Source: Rhizobium sp. EC-SD404 (GTDB taxonomy: Bacteria > Pseudomonadota > Alphaproteobacteria > Rhizobiales > Rhizobiaceae). Taken from it: a stretch of DNA of 64,000 bases. A model generated the notes under the pieces. The model ran no database searches. It worked only from the letters and a program-made list of their open reading frames with translations, and was not told the origin of the DNA. Positions 18,598 through 28,378 of this stretch are shown here, in pieces. The stretch is taken from NCBI RefSeq assembly GCF_902498825.1, contig NZ_LR701458.1:26205-90204 (forward strand). Direction: 5' to 3'. Both the position numbers and the translations under genes were made by a program. Position 1 is the first letter of the stretch. Each line of letters begins with the position of its first letter.

Positions 18598-19462
18598 CAT
18601 CACGCCCGCCGTTGTCGATCGGCGCCGCGGCTGGAGCGATCCCGTCGCAGAAAGACCGTTGGCCAAGGCGATCCTGATCGGCATCGCGCTGATCTTCATG
18701 GCGCTGGTGCTCGTCGTTCCGCTCGTTGCGGTCTTTACCGAAGCGCTGCGCAACGGCCTCGGTGCCGCGCTCGCAGCGCTTCGCGAGCCGGATGCGCTGG
18801 CGGCCATCAAGCTCACCTTGCTGGTTGCAGCCATCGCGGTACCACTCAATCTCGTCTTCGGCGTCGCCGCAGCCTGGGCGATCGCTAAGTTCGAGTTCAA
18901 GGGCAAGGCGTTCCTGATCACCCTGATCGATCTGCCTTTCTCGGTCTCGCCGGTCATCGCCGGATTGATCTACATCCTGCTGTTCGGCGCAGGCAGCGTT
19001 CTCGGGCCATACATGCAGTCGGCCGGCATCCAGATCCTCTTTGCTGTGCCGGGCATCGTGCTCGCGACGATCTTCGTCACTTTTCCCTTCGTCGCGCGCG
19101 AACTCATCCCGCTCATGCAGGACCAGGGAACGGGCGAGGAAGAGGCTGCGATCTCGCTTGGAGCCAATGGATGGCAGACCTTCTGGCGCGTAACGCTGCC
19201 GAACATCAAATGGGGCCTGCTCTACGGCGTGTTACTTTGCAATGCCCGCGCGATGGGCGAATTCGGAGCCGTGTCGGTCATTTCGGGGCGCTTGCGCGGC
19301 CAAACCAACACGATGCCGCTGCATGTCGAGATTCTCTACAACGAGTATAATTTCTCGGCTGCCTTTGCCGTTGCGTCGCTGCTTGCCCTACTGGCGCTGG
19401 TGACGCTCGTCCTCAAAGCCCTTCTCGAACTTCGATACAGCCGCGACGTCGTCGGTCACTGA
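18587..19462 (+). CDS. cysW: Sulfate ABC transporter permease CysW
   Basis: A 291-residue permease, second half of the membrane channel. It has the family segments [20 protein letters not shown], the coupling loop [22 protein letters not shown] and [15 protein letters not shown]. It overlaps cysT at the start and is followed 28 bases later by cysA. It should dimerise with CysT in the inner membrane. Confidence 0.93.
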   Translation: MATDITPAVVDRRRGWSDPVAERPLAKAILIGIALIFMALVLVVPLVAVFTEALRNGLGAALAALREPDALAAIKLTLLVAAIAVPLNLVFGVAAAWAIAKFEFKGKAFLITLIDLPFSVSPVIAGLIYILLFGAGSVLGPYMQSAGIQILFAVPGIVLATIFVTFPFVARELIPLMQDQGTGEEEAAISLGANGWQTFWRVTLPNIKWGLLYGVLLCNARAMGEFGAVSVISGRLRGQTNTMPLHVEILYNEYNFSAAFAVASLLALLALVTLVLKALLELRYSRDVVGH

Positions 19463-19490
19463 CGCCGAACCGCGACAAGGAAAAGCATTC

Positions 19491-20546
19491 ATGGAACTGA
19501 GAATTGACAAGGTCCGGAAGGAATTCGACCGCTTTCCGGCGCTGCATGAAACGTCGCTCGACATCCGCTCCGGTGAACTGATCGCGCTGCTCGGCCCTTC
19601 CGGATCGGGCAAGACAACTTTGCTGCGACTGATCGCCGGGCTGGAACGGCCGACGGAAGGCGCGATCTTCTTCGGGGACGAGGATGCCTCGCACCGGTCC
19701 GTGCAGGATCGCAATGTCGGCTTCGTTTTCCAGCATTACGCCCTCTTCCGGCACATGACGGTGCTCGACAACATCGCCTTCGGGCTCAACGTGCGCCCTG
19801 CAGCGATCCGCCCGCCCAAGCGCAAGATCGAGCGGCGGGTGCTCGAACTTCTGGACCTCGTGCAGTTGCCGGGGCTGGAAAAGCGCTATCCGAACCAGCT
19901 GTCCGGCGGCCAACGCCAGCGTGTGGCGCTTGCACGTGCGCTTGCTATCGAACCGCGCGTCCTTTTGCTCGACGAGCCGTTCGGTGCGCTCGATGCACAA
20001 GTCCGCAAGGGCCTGCGAAAGTGGCTTCGCGAGATCCACGACAAGACCGGGCATACGACGGTGTTCGTGACGCACGACCAGGAAGAAGCGTTGGAGCTCG
20101 CCGACCGCGTCGTGGTGATGAGCCAGGGACGGATCGAACAGGTGGGCACCGCCGACGACATCTACGATCGTCCGACTTCGCCCTTCGTCTTCTCCTTCAT
20201 CGGCGAATCCAACGCGCTGCCGATCAGGATCGAAACCGGCCAGGCATGGCTGGCCGACCGGCCCCTGGGCATCGATGTGTCCGGCGAAGCCGAAGGTCCG
20301 GCAACCTTGTACTTCCGCCCGCAGGACATCGAGATTCTGAGCGGGTGCGGCGGTTGCCTCGCCGGCCCGGTCGCAGCACAGCGACGCGTGGCCGGAACGC
20401 GCCATCTCGAACTGGAAATCGGCGGAGACCGAACGCGCGTCGAGATCGAGGTCCCGGCGGATTACCCGATCGGCGAGACCGGCAGGGTTGCGTTCAGGCC
20501 GAAGCGCTGGCGACTCTATCGCAGTGGCGGGGTGAGCGGAAATTAG
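19491..20546 (+). CDS. cysA: Sulfate ABC transporter ATP-binding protein CysA
   Basis: A 351-residue ATPase that powers sulfate/thiosulfate import. Walker A is GPSGSGKT (about residues 36-43), the signature is LSGGQRQR, Walker B is [12 protein letters not shown] and the switch His is in [12 protein letters not shown]-terminal TOBE-like regulatory domain of about 110 residues follows. It completes the sbp-cysT-cysW-cysA operon; the next gene begins four bases after its stop. Confidence 0.94.
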   Translation: MELRIDKVRKEFDRFPALHETSLDIRSGELIALLGPSGSGKTTLLRLIAGLERPTEGAIFFGDEDASHRSVQDRNVGFVFQHYALFRHMTVLDNIAFGLNVRPAAIRPPKRKIERRVLELLDLVQLPGLEKRYPNQLSGGQRQRVALARALAIEPRVLLLDEPFGALDAQVRKGLRKWLREIHDKTGHTTVFVTHDQEEALELADRVVVMSQGRIEQVGTADDIYDRPTSPFVFSFIGESNALPIRIETGQAWLADRPLGIDVSGEAEGPATLYFRPQDIEILSGCGGCLAGPVAAQRRVAGTRHLELEIGGDRTRVEIEVPADYPIGETGRVAFRPKRWRLYRSGGVSGN

Positions 20547-20550
20547 AGGT

Positions 20551-21936
20551 ATGAGCGGCGGCGCAGCAGCGGGTTCCCGATTGTCGTCGCGACCCTTGCG
20601 GGTTGCGATCGTCGGGCGGGGTTTCACCGGCGCTGCTGCCGCCATCGCGATCGCCGAAACGGGGGTCGCGCCGGCGGAGCTGCTTCTGATCGACCCTTCG
20701 CCGGACTTCGGTAAAGGGCTGGCCTATGGCAAGGCGCGCGACGGCGAATTGCTGAATGTGCGCAGCCGCGACGCGAGCATTTTTCCCGATCGGCCCGACG
20801 ATTTTCTGAACTGGCTCGGCGTCCGCAATCAGACCGGTTCGCCTTCGCCTGATAACCTCGGCGACACGTTCATGTCCCGTGCCACCTATGGCGACTATGT
20901 TGCGGACCGGGCTATGGCCTGCATCGCCAAGGCGCCGCTGTCGCACCGCTTCATCCAGGCGCAAGTGACGGCTGTCGAGCGCGATGCGGAGGGTCGTATC
21001 GCCGTGGTCGCCGGCACCGAACGCCTGTCAGTCGACATTGTCGTCATCGCAACCGGTTATGGCATCTTCAGTTCCGAGGCTCGCTTCGGGCGAGCAGCTT
21101 TTTCCAGCTTGGATGATGCCGACCTGGCGCACGGTCGCCACGCCGTGCTCGTCGGCACCGGTCTGACCATGGTGGACATGCTGTTCCGGCTTCGCGACAT
21201 GGGCATTTCGGGCACGATCGACCTGGTGTCCCGTCGCGGCATTCTGCCGGCGCCACATACGGAGCGCGCTGTGACGGCCATACCGTTCGCGCCCGGCGCC
21301 CACGATGAACGTCCAAGCGAGATCCTCCACGCCTTTCGTAGGAGCGCGCGAGAGTCCGTCGCCGAAGGCCAGAACTGGCAAGGCCTGATGAACGGATTTC
21401 GTCCGATCGCCCGCCAGACGTGGCAAGCGCTCGGCACTGCACACCAGAACACGTTCCTTCGTCACCTGAAGCCCTATTATTTCTCTCACCGCCATCGCCT
21501 TCCCCCGGCTTCGGCCCGACGCCTGCGACAGGAGCTATCGCGCGAGGACACGCGACTTCGCCGCGCCGCGGTTCTCGAAGTCGACCAGGACGTCGTCGTC
21601 CTGAAGGATCGAAGGACTGGGACGACCCAGCGCGTGACGGCGGACCTCGTCATCGATTGCAGCGGCCATCAATCGTCTGCGCAAACACCGCTGATGAAAA
21701 GCCTGCTGGAAGACGGGCTGGCTTGCCGTCCGCGCGCGGGCGCTGGGATCGATGTGGCGCCCGACGGACGCGTGCTCGCAGCAGACGGGAGGCCGCAATC
21801 CGACCTCTTCGCGCTTGGCCCGCTCGGTCAGGGAGCACTCTTGGAAATCACCGGCATCCGCGAGATCGTCGAACAGTCCCGCGCGATGGCCGCCATCGTC
21901 GCTGCGCAGACACGCAAAGGGCTCGACGCAGATTAG
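20551..21936 (+). CDS. FAD/NAD(P)-binding protein (NAD_binding_9 type)
   Basis: A 461-residue flavoprotein of uncharacterised role. The N-terminal dinucleotide fold is VAIVGRGFTGAAAA; FGKGLAYG and LLNVRSRDASIFPD follow as in this family, and a second nucleotide fold VLVGTGLTMVDML is near residue 210. It starts four bases after cysA and so is almost certainly in the sulfate operon. A redox role in sulfur assimilation is possible but not shown by sequence. Confidence 0.8.
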   Translation: MSGGAAAGSRLSSRPLRVAIVGRGFTGAAAAIAIAETGVAPAELLLIDPSPDFGKGLAYGKARDGELLNVRSRDASIFPDRPDDFLNWLGVRNQTGSPSPDNLGDTFMSRATYGDYVADRAMACIAKAPLSHRFIQAQVTAVERDAEGRIAVVAGTERLSVDIVVIATGYGIFSSEARFGRAAFSSLDDADLAHGRHAVLVGTGLTMVDMLFRLRDMGISGTIDLVSRRGILPAPHTERAVTAIPFAPGAHDERPSEILHAFRRSARESVAEGQNWQGLMNGFRPIARQTWQALGTAHQNTFLRHLKPYYFSHRHRLPPASARRLRQELSREDTRLRRAAVLEVDQDVVVLKDRRTGTTQRVTADLVIDCSGHQSSAQTPLMKSLLEDGLACRPRAGAGIDVAPDGRVLAADGRPQSDLFALGPLGQGALLEITGIREIVEQSRAMAAIVAAQTRKGLDAD

Positions 21937-21961
21937 CACTTGCCGTTGCCCGATAGCCCTG

Positions 21962-21989
21962 TAACCCTCGCCGTTGGCAGCGAGGGTTA
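21962..21989. promoter_or_regulatory. Perfect hairpin just before the SLC13 start
   Basis: TAACCCTCG (21962-21970) pairs with CGAGGGTTA (21981-21989), loop 10 bases. The right arm ends six bases before the ATG at 21995 and overlaps its presumed ribosome-binding region, so it could limit translation or mark a processed end. Confidence 0.5.
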
Positions 21990-21994
21990 GAGGC

Positions 21995-23731
21995 ATGAGT
22001 TTTGAACAGGTCGGGATCATCGCCATCCTGCTTGGCATGCTCGGCTGCTTTGCCCTGGAGCGGCCGAGGATCGAGGTTACGGCTCTCTGCGGGCTCGGCC
22101 TTGCTTTCCTCATCGGCATCGTTCCGGCCGAGACGATCTTCTCCGGCATTTCCAATCCGGCGGTCATCACCGTCATCGAGATCCTCATCATCGTCCAAGT
22201 CATCGGACGGACGCCGCTCATCGAAGTGCTCGCCACGCGCATTCAGCGTCTCGGCGTCGGCAAGCTGCGGATCACCATGGCGCTCTGCGCGCTCACGGCG
22301 GGAATTTCGGTCTTCGTCAACAATATCGGCGCTTTTGTCATGGTCCTGCCCATCGCGCTCAGCGTCGCGCGTTCGACCGGCATGGACCCGCGGCAATTGA
22401 TCATGCCGATTTCCTTCGCCGCGCTGCTCGGCGGGCTCGGCTCCATCATCGGAACACCGGCCAACCTGCTTGTCAGCAACGCCCTCTCCGAACGAACAGG
22501 AGCCGGCTTCGCCTTCTTCGACTTCGCCTGGGTGGGCGTGCCGGTCGCTCTGGCCGGTCTTGCGGTCGTAGCGCTCTGGTCGGCACCGCGCATCGCGGGG
22601 TTTCGGATCGATCAGGTCGCCCTTGGCGCGGTGGATCGCGCCTTGACGACGGAGGTGTCGATCACTCCAGCCTCACCTCTTATCGGGATGACTCCGCGTG
22701 ATCTGCAGGCATCCCACGAGGCCCAGACCTTCGCCATCATCAGGAACGGGCAGCACGTGTTCGGGCGGCCCGACACGATCCATCTCGCTGCGGGCGACCT
22801 CTGCGTCATACGCATCGCGCACAGTCGACTGGAACGGATGATCGACGCGAGCCAACTCGGCTGGACGGGCTTCATTCGGGCGCGGGAGATGGCGGAGATG
22901 GTGGTGACACCCGGGTCTCTCCTTGTCGGTTCGCTGCCGCGCACCGCCGCCGTCTTCGAAGAGTTCTCGGTCACGGTGCGGGCCATCGCGACCCGCAGCA
23001 CCCGGGTCGAGGGGCGGCTGTCGGACATTCGTCTGTCGGTCGGCGACATCCTCTATGTCGAGGGCGATCGGACCGCCATCCTGTCGGCGGTGGACGAGGC
23101 CGAAGCGCTGCTGATTGCGCCTGCCAGCCGATCGACCGGTCCCTCCGATGGCTCCATGATGCCGCTGTTCTTCTTTGCCGCCGGCATCGCAGGTGCGGTG
23201 AGCGGCCTTGTCCCGCCCGAAGTCGCATTCGGCGGCACCATTCTCGCCATGCTGATCGGCGGCCATCTCAATCTGCGCACCGCGCTCGCAGATCTCGATT
23301 GGCCGATCCTGATCATGCTGGCCGCGATGATCCCGCTTGGCGATGCCGTTCGCCACACCGGCACTGCCGATCTCATCGCTGCGGGCATCATCGGCTTTCT
23401 TCCGGGAACGCATGAGCTCATGCTGTCCGTCGCCATGCTGGTCGTCGCGGTGATCATCACGCCGTTCGTCAACAATGCTTCGACGGCGATCATCCTCGCC
23501 CCGATCGCGCTCGAACTCAGCGCACGCACGGGTGCTGCGCCCGAACCGCTGCTGATGGCGGTGGCGATCGGCGCTTCCATCGATTTCATGACGCCTTTCG
23601 GCCATCACAACAACACGCTCGCAATGAGCCTCGGCGGCTATCGCTTCCGGGACTTCGTGATTGCCGGCGGCCCGGCGACAGTCACCGCCTTCGTCACGGC
23701 CGCCGTGGCCATAGCTCTCTTCTGGACCTGA
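21995..23731 (+). CDS. SLC13/DASS family permease with two TrkA-C domains
   Basis: A 578-residue inner-membrane anion transporter. Two blocks of membrane helices flank two cytosolic TrkA-C/RCK-C domains (about residues 215-285 and 295-375). The helical hairpin motifs FVNNIGAFVMVLPI and FVNNASTAIILAPIA are the repeated substrate loops of SLC13 proteins. Relatives with this domain order include sulfate permeases of algae and cyanobacteria, and the location after the sulfate ABC operon supports sulfate or a related anion. The ATG at 21995 is preferred over a TTG at 21974 inside the hairpin. Confidence 0.85.
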   Translation: MSFEQVGIIAILLGMLGCFALERPRIEVTALCGLGLAFLIGIVPAETIFSGISNPAVITVIEILIIVQVIGRTPLIEVLATRIQRLGVGKLRITMALCALTAGISVFVNNIGAFVMVLPIALSVARSTGMDPRQLIMPISFAALLGGLGSIIGTPANLLVSNALSERTGAGFAFFDFAWVGVPVALAGLAVVALWSAPRIAGFRIDQVALGAVDRALTTEVSITPASPLIGMTPRDLQASHEAQTFAIIRNGQHVFGRPDTIHLAAGDLCVIRIAHSRLERMIDASQLGWTGFIRAREMAEMVVTPGSLLVGSLPRTAAVFEEFSVTVRAIATRSTRVEGRLSDIRLSVGDILYVEGDRTAILSAVDEAEALLIAPASRSTGPSDGSMMPLFFFAAGIAGAVSGLVPPEVAFGGTILAMLIGGHLNLRTALADLDWPILIMLAAMIPLGDAVRHTGTADLIAAGIIGFLPGTHELMLSVAMLVVAVIITPFVNNASTAIILAPIALELSARTGAAPEPLLMAVAIGASIDFMTPFGHHNNTLAMSLGGYRFRDFVIAGGPATVTAFVTAAVAIALFWT

Positions 23732-24197
23732 GGCGTGTCGATCGTTCGGCAGCAACGCGCTGGTCCCGGCTTCTGAATCAGAAGTCCTCAATTCCGAGTG
23801 GGATGACCACAAATCAGCGGACAACGCTTGCGTAAAGGCACTAAGTGCAGCCATCGATCCGGATCGACATCAAAGCTCGATATGGCGCCGACGCTTGAAA
23901 ACGCGGGTGGCGGGGCGGGCAGAAGCTTTTGCAGACTGTACTGACCTTCGCCGATGCGCACGGCTTCGGCAAACCCATCGCTGACTTTCGCTGGCCTCGA
24001 TGCTGCCCGGCACCTTTACGAGGCGTCCGGGTTTTCACTGTCCGAAAAGCGCCCGGGATCGCTATGGGGAAAGCAGGTTCTGGAACAGCGGTTCCAGAGA
24101 AAATGACCTTAGTATCGGGGACCTCACCCACGAAAGGTGAGGGCAGCCGCAGCGTCGACAGCAACGGCTCGTCCTACACCTCGTTCGCGACAAGTTC
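23732..24197. other. Intergenic region with three small palindromes
   Basis: No supported gene in 466 bases. CTTCTGAATCAGAAG at 23770-23784 is a perfect palindrome 38 bases after the SLC13 stop. TCTGGAAC/GTTCCAGA (24079-24098, loop 4) and CCTCACC/GGTGAGG (24122-24142, loop 7) are two successive hairpins downstream of the minus-strand SDR and may terminate it, though neither has a U-tract. Confidence 0.45.
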
Positions 24198-24992
24198 TCA
24201 GACGCCGTAGCGAGGGGCGGGTGTTCCCGTCTGGCTGGCGGCGAACAACGTGTCGCTGGCCGCGGCATATTTGGTCCACAGATCTGCATCGCCAACGGAG
24301 GGAAAGGTGATCGTTTCTCCGCTGTCGAGGCCCGCCAGTGCCGCATCGACCATCGTGTCGACATCCATGACCAGATCGGCCGGGATCTGGTCGAGCGGCA
24401 TGATCGTTCCGTCATAAATCTCGGTTGCGACGCCGGCCGGCAAGACCGCCTGAACCCGAACGGCCGTCTCCTTGAGCTCTTCCTGTAAGCCGCGCGTGAA
24501 AAGCAGCACATAGGCCTTGCTGCCGCCATAGGCCGACGTGATGGGAGAGGCATTGATTGCCATCACGGAGCCGATATTGACGATCGTGCCCCGATTGCGC
24601 GCGATGAAGCCAGGCAGTGCAGCCCGCGAGAGCCGGGTCAGCGCAGTGATATTGATCGCCAGCATGGAATCTAGCGCTTCCATATCAAGGTCCGCGGTGG
24701 CGCCGAGGCGCGCAACGCCCGCATTGTTGATCAGCATGTCGATGGAAGCATCTGCGGTCAGAATGTCTGCCACTTGCCGCAACCCATCCGCACTCGCCAG
24801 ATCGGCAGCCACGGTCTGCACGGCTATGCCATGCGTGCCGGTCAGTTCGCTGGCCAGCTTTTCAAGCCGGTCACCGCGGCGGGCGACCAGGATCAGATCA
24901 TGCCCGCGTGCAGCAAGGCGTTCGGCATAGGCGGCACCGATGCCGGACGAAGCGCCGGTGATGAGGGCGGTAGAACGTGTAACGGTGGACAT
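24198..24992 (-). CDS. Short-chain dehydrogenase/reductase
   Basis: A 264-residue SDR with TGASSGIGAAYAERLA at the N terminus, DMLINNAGVA, the catalytic Ser in IVNIGSV and YGGSK. The N-terminal pattern and the long C-terminal tail ending in TPAPRYGV match the DltE/YqjQ-like oxidoreductase branch. The start at 24992 leaves 96 bases before the divergent LysR gene, its likely regulator. The substrate is unknown. Confidence 0.86.
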   Translation of the reverse strand: MSTVTRSTALITGASSGIGAAYAERLAARGHDLILVARRGDRLEKLASELTGTHGIAVQTVAADLASADGLRQVADILTADASIDMLINNAGVARLGATADLDMEALDSMLAINITALTRLSRAALPGFIARNRGTIVNIGSVMAINASPITSAYGGSKAYVLLFTRGLQEELKETAVRVQAVLPAGVATEIYDGTIMPLDQIPADLVMDVDTMVDAALAGLDSGETITFPSVGDADLWTKYAAASDTLFAASQTGTPAPRYGV

Positions 24993-25034
24993 TGTGCATC
25001 TCCAGATGATGGAAGACTGGAGATAGGAAAGGCC

Positions 25035-25085
25035 TCGCTCCTGCATTAGACTGAATAGTATGATTGGGTTCATCGGCAGGAGCGA
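25035..25085. promoter_or_regulatory. 10-bp perfect inverted repeat spanning the LysR ribosome site
   Basis: TCGCTCCTGC at 25035-25044 is an exact inverted copy of GCAGGAGCGA at 25076-25085. The right arm contains the AGGAG ribosome site of the LysR gene (ATG 25089). It may be the LysR operator, or an RNA stem that hides the ribosome site. Confidence 0.55.
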
Positions 25086-25088
25086 TAA

Positions 25089-25982
25089 ATGAAGCGGGAA
25101 GATTTGAGCGATCTTGCGGTCTTTCTGGCTGTTGCGGAGGAGCGCAGCTTCACCCGCGGCGCGATCCGGCTTGGCTTGTCGCAGGCAACGCTGAGCCAGA
25201 CGGTCAGCAATCTCGAACGCCGTCTCGGCATCAGGCTGCTGGCGCGCACCACGCGCAGCGTCCGTACCACCGAAGCGGGCGAGCGACTGCTGGAAACGCT
25301 ACGCCCTGCGCTTGCCGATCTCGACGCGCAAATCCAGACGCTGGCCGCCATGAGCGATACCCCGACGGGCACCCTCCGGCTGACCACCATCGGCTATCCA
25401 GCAAGAGCCTTGGTCCTGCCGGCACTGTCCGGCTTTCATGAGGCTTATCCCGGTGTGAAGCTGGAAATCTCCGTGGACGATGCTTTCACCGATATCGTCG
25501 CCGGTGGGTTCGACGCTGGGATCCGCTTTGGCCACAGGGTCGAAAAGGACATGATCGCGGTGCCGATCGGCCCGGATATCCGCGTCGCGGTGGTGGCGAC
25601 GCCCAACTATTTCGAGCGTTGTTCCAAACCGGAGAACCCGCGCGACCTGTCCCGGCACGACTGCATTAATTTCCGTCTGGCAAGCGCCGGCAACATCTTT
25701 CGCTGGCAGTTCTGGGACAAGGGCCGCCCGCTCGACGTCAAGGTCGAGGGCTCCTTGACCGTCAATGACGGCGACACGCTTGAAGCGGCGGCGCTGTGCG
25801 GGCTGGGACTCGCCTATCTCTTCGAAGACCAAGTCGCGCCGCATCTCGAAAGCGGGGCGTTGGTAAGATGCCTCGAGAAATGGTGCCCGCCCGCGCCGGG
25901 TTATCATCTCTACTATCCCACAAGGCGGCAGAAAACGCCGGCTTTGGCAGCGCTCGTGGAGACGCTTCGCTACAGATCCTAG
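25089..25982 (+). CDS. LysR family transcriptional regulator
   Basis: A 297-residue LTTR. The N-terminal winged helix is standard: [21 protein letters not shown] followed by [17 protein letters not shown]. The effector domain has the usual PTGTLRLTT start and a late [19 protein letters not shown]. It is divergent from the SDR at 24198-24992 and probably controls it. The inducer is unknown. Confidence 0.92.
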   Translation: MKREDLSDLAVFLAVAEERSFTRGAIRLGLSQATLSQTVSNLERRLGIRLLARTTRSVRTTEAGERLLETLRPALADLDAQIQTLAAMSDTPTGTLRLTTIGYPARALVLPALSGFHEAYPGVKLEISVDDAFTDIVAGGFDAGIRFGHRVEKDMIAVPIGPDIRVAVVATPNYFERCSKPENPRDLSRHDCINFRLASAGNIFRWQFWDKGRPLDVKVEGSLTVNDGDTLEAAALCGLGLAYLFEDQVAPHLESGALVRCLEKWCPPAPGYHLYYPTRRQKTPALAALVETLRYRS

Positions 25983-26179
25983 CTTCGAAAGCCATCCTGA
26001 GTACGGCTGCAGGCGCGCGCCGTCGAACGTGGACGTGCAGCCCTATCACGCCATCCACAAGCTCAGCGAGCTTTGCCGGGGAAATGTCGAGCAGGGTAGC
26101 CGACAGCAGTGGTGGCGCGCATCAAGCTTGCCTTCGCTGCTTCGCCCGGCCTGAAAACGTTATGCTTCTGGTGGTGACG

Positions 26180-28378
26180 TCACATGAGGTGCTCGATCCG
26201 TATCGGCAGGTCGCGCAGGCGGCGTCCGGTGGCGTGGAAGATCGCATTGGAGATGGCTGCCGCGACGCCGACCACGCCGATTTCGCCCACGCCCTTCACC
26301 CCGGCGCGGTTTACCTCGCGATCCTCTTCCTCGACCATGATCGCCTGAACGTCGATGATGTCGGCGTTCACCGGCACCAGATAATCGGCGAGGTTCGCGT
26401 TAATGTAACTCGCGTTTCTGGCGTCGATTTCGCTGTGTTCATGCAGCGCCGACCCGATGCCCCAGATCATCCCTCCAACCAGTTGTCCATGCGCCGTGCG
26501 GGGATTGATGATGCGCCCGGCAGCGAAGGCGCCCACCGCGCGCGGCACGCGGATTTCGCGCGTGCGTTCGTGGATGCGGACCTCCACGAACTGCGCGCCG
26601 AGCGCGAACTGCACACGGTCGGGCAGATGCACGCCGCCTGCAGGCACCGCCATGCCGCGGTAAAGTCCGCGCATGCTGTCGGGCGCTGTGCCGTGCGCCT
26701 TCACCTCGGCGAACTCTTCGATGGTGCCGATGCCGCGGGCTTCCATAGCGGGCAATATGTCGGCCGGAGCGCCGTCCTCGACGCCAAGCCGTCTGCGGAT
26801 CGCGGCGCAGGCAGCCATGATCGCCGGAGCGACGCTGGCGGTGGACGAAGAGCCGCCGGCAACCACGGCAGGCGGCAAGTTGGTATCGCCGAGAGCGACG
26901 GTGACCTGCTCAACCGGTACCCCAAGCTCTTCGGCAGCGACTTGCGCCATCATGGTGTACATGCCTTGCCCGAGCTCGTGTCCGGCGCTTTCGACATGCA
27001 CTCTGCCATCCGCAGACAGCCCTACGCGAGCCGCCGAGTTGCCGGCATGGGTCGGATAAAAGGCGGTGGCGCAGCCCCAGCCGATCAGCCAATCGCCATC
27101 GCGCATCGTCGAGCGTTGCATCATCCGCGCGTCCCAGCCGAAGGCGGCGGCCGCCGCATCGAAGCAAGGCATCAGCGACCGGCTGGTGTAGGGCAGGCCT
27201 CCGATCGGCTCGGTCGTGGTGTCGTTGACGCGGCGCAGTTCGACCGGGTCCATCTGCAGCTCGTGCGCTAGCTCGTCCAGCGCCGTTTCCATCGCGAACG
27301 CATAGGGCATCTCGCCTGGCGCCCGCATGAAGCCCGGCGTCGATCGGTCTGACGCGACTGCATTCACCCGGCCAATGATGTTGGGGCAGGCATACAAACG
27401 TGCGGTCATCGACACCGCCCCCATCGCGACGGCATCCGCGCGCGAAGTCAGCTCCCAACCTTCATGCCTCATTGCGGTCAGGCGTCCATCCCTTTTCGCC
27501 GCGAGCTGAACGTGATGCCGCGTCTCGGCGCGATAACCAGATACGGTAAAACCCTGCGCGCGGGTCGGAACCAGCTTGACCGGACGGCCGAGCCGCCGGG
27601 CGGCGACCGCGACGATTGCGGTTCGATGTGTCAGGAAGCCCTTCGCGCCGAACGCGCCGCCAACATAGGTGCTGATGACCCGGACGTTCGACGGGTCCAG
27701 TCCAAGTTGCTCGGCCAGTCCAAACTTTATGTTGTTCACATACTGGCTGGGCTCGTGGACGGTCAGTCGACCTGCCTCCCACACGCATTGAGTGGCAAAG
27801 AGCTCCATTGGATTTTGGTGCTGGGCGGGGGTGGTGTAACGGGCTTCGACCGTGACCGGTGCTGCGGCATAGGCCGCGTCGAAATCGCCGACCTCAACCG
27901 TCATCGGGTCCAGCAGCTGCGAGTTTGCGCCTGGCGCGTCGATACCCGCACTCAGCGCAGAGTTTGGCGCATAGGTGACGCGGATCCGGTTTGCCGCTTC
28001 GCGTGCGGTCTCGTACGTTTCCGCGACGACCATCGCGACCGGCTGGCCCCAGTAAGCTACCGCAGCCGAACCGAGCGGCAGCAACGAGTCAGCCATATAT
28101 CCGCCGCCGTAGATCGAAGAGATCTGCCGGATTTCGCCCGCCATCGTTTCATGCGTCAGGATGTCAAGCACACCCGGCAGCGATCGCGCCTCAGCCATGT
28201 TGAACGAAAGGATGCTGCCGCTGCCGATCGGGCTGGTCAGCATGTAGGCGTGGGCCACCCGCGCCAGCTTCACGTCGCTGGCATAGGCTGCACTCCCGGT
28301 CACTTTCTCACGCGCCTCATAACGGCGATTGGGCTGGCCCGAGCTGCCGGTAGCTTTAGGGAAGAGGGTATCAACCAC
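26180..28378 (-). CDS. paoC: Aldehyde oxidoreductase molybdenum-binding subunit (PaoC-like)
   Basis: A 732-residue large subunit of the xanthine-oxidase family. It carries the Mo-cofactor loop GGAFGAKG (about residue 240), the RAPGE motif in GFMRAPGEMPYAFAME, a Gln/Gly-rich cofactor segment AGHELGQGMYTM and the catalytic Glu in GVKGVGEIG close to the C terminus. The start is a GTG at 28378, overlapping the FAD-subunit stop by eight bases; upstream extension in the same frame only shadows that gene. With the two following subunits it matches E. coli PaoABC, a periplasmic enzyme oxidising aromatic and other aldehydes. The dedicated chaperone gene paoD is not adjacent. Confidence 0.85.
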   Translation of the reverse strand: MVDTLFPKATGSSGQPNRRYEAREKVTGSAAYASDVKLARVAHAYMLTSPIGSGSILSFNMAEARSLPGVLDILTHETMAGEIRQISSIYGGGYMADSLLPLGSAAVAYWGQPVAMVVAETYETAREAANRIRVTYAPNSALSAGIDAPGANSQLLDPMTVEVGDFDAAYAAAPVTVEARYTTPAQHQNPMELFATQCVWEAGRLTVHEPSQYVNNIKFGLAEQLGLDPSNVRVISTYVGGAFGAKGFLTHRTAIVAVAARRLGRPVKLVPTRAQGFTVSGYRAETRHHVQLAAKRDGRLTAMRHEGWELTSRADAVAMGAVSMTARLYACPNIIGRVNAVASDRSTPGFMRAPGEMPYAFAMETALDELAHELQMDPVELRRVNDTTTEPIGGLPYTSRSLMPCFDAAAAAFGWDARMMQRSTMRDGDWLIGWGCATAFYPTHAGNSAARVGLSADGRVHVESAGHELGQGMYTMMAQVAAEELGVPVEQVTVALGDTNLPPAVVAGGSSSTASVAPAIMAACAAIRRRLGVEDGAPADILPAMEARGIGTIEEFAEVKAHGTAPDSMRGLYRGMAVPAGGVHLPDRVQFALGAQFVEVRIHERTREIRVPRAVGAFAAGRIINPRTAHGQLVGGMIWGIGSALHEHSEIDARNASYINANLADYLVPVNADIIDVQAIMVEEEDREVNRAGVKGVGEIGVVGVAAAISNAIFHATGRRLRDLPIRIEHLM

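Noticed and set aside
22673-23854. 393-codon minus-strand frame
   Set aside because: It is antisense to the SLC13 permease and has a composition rich in Arg, Asp and His with no motif.
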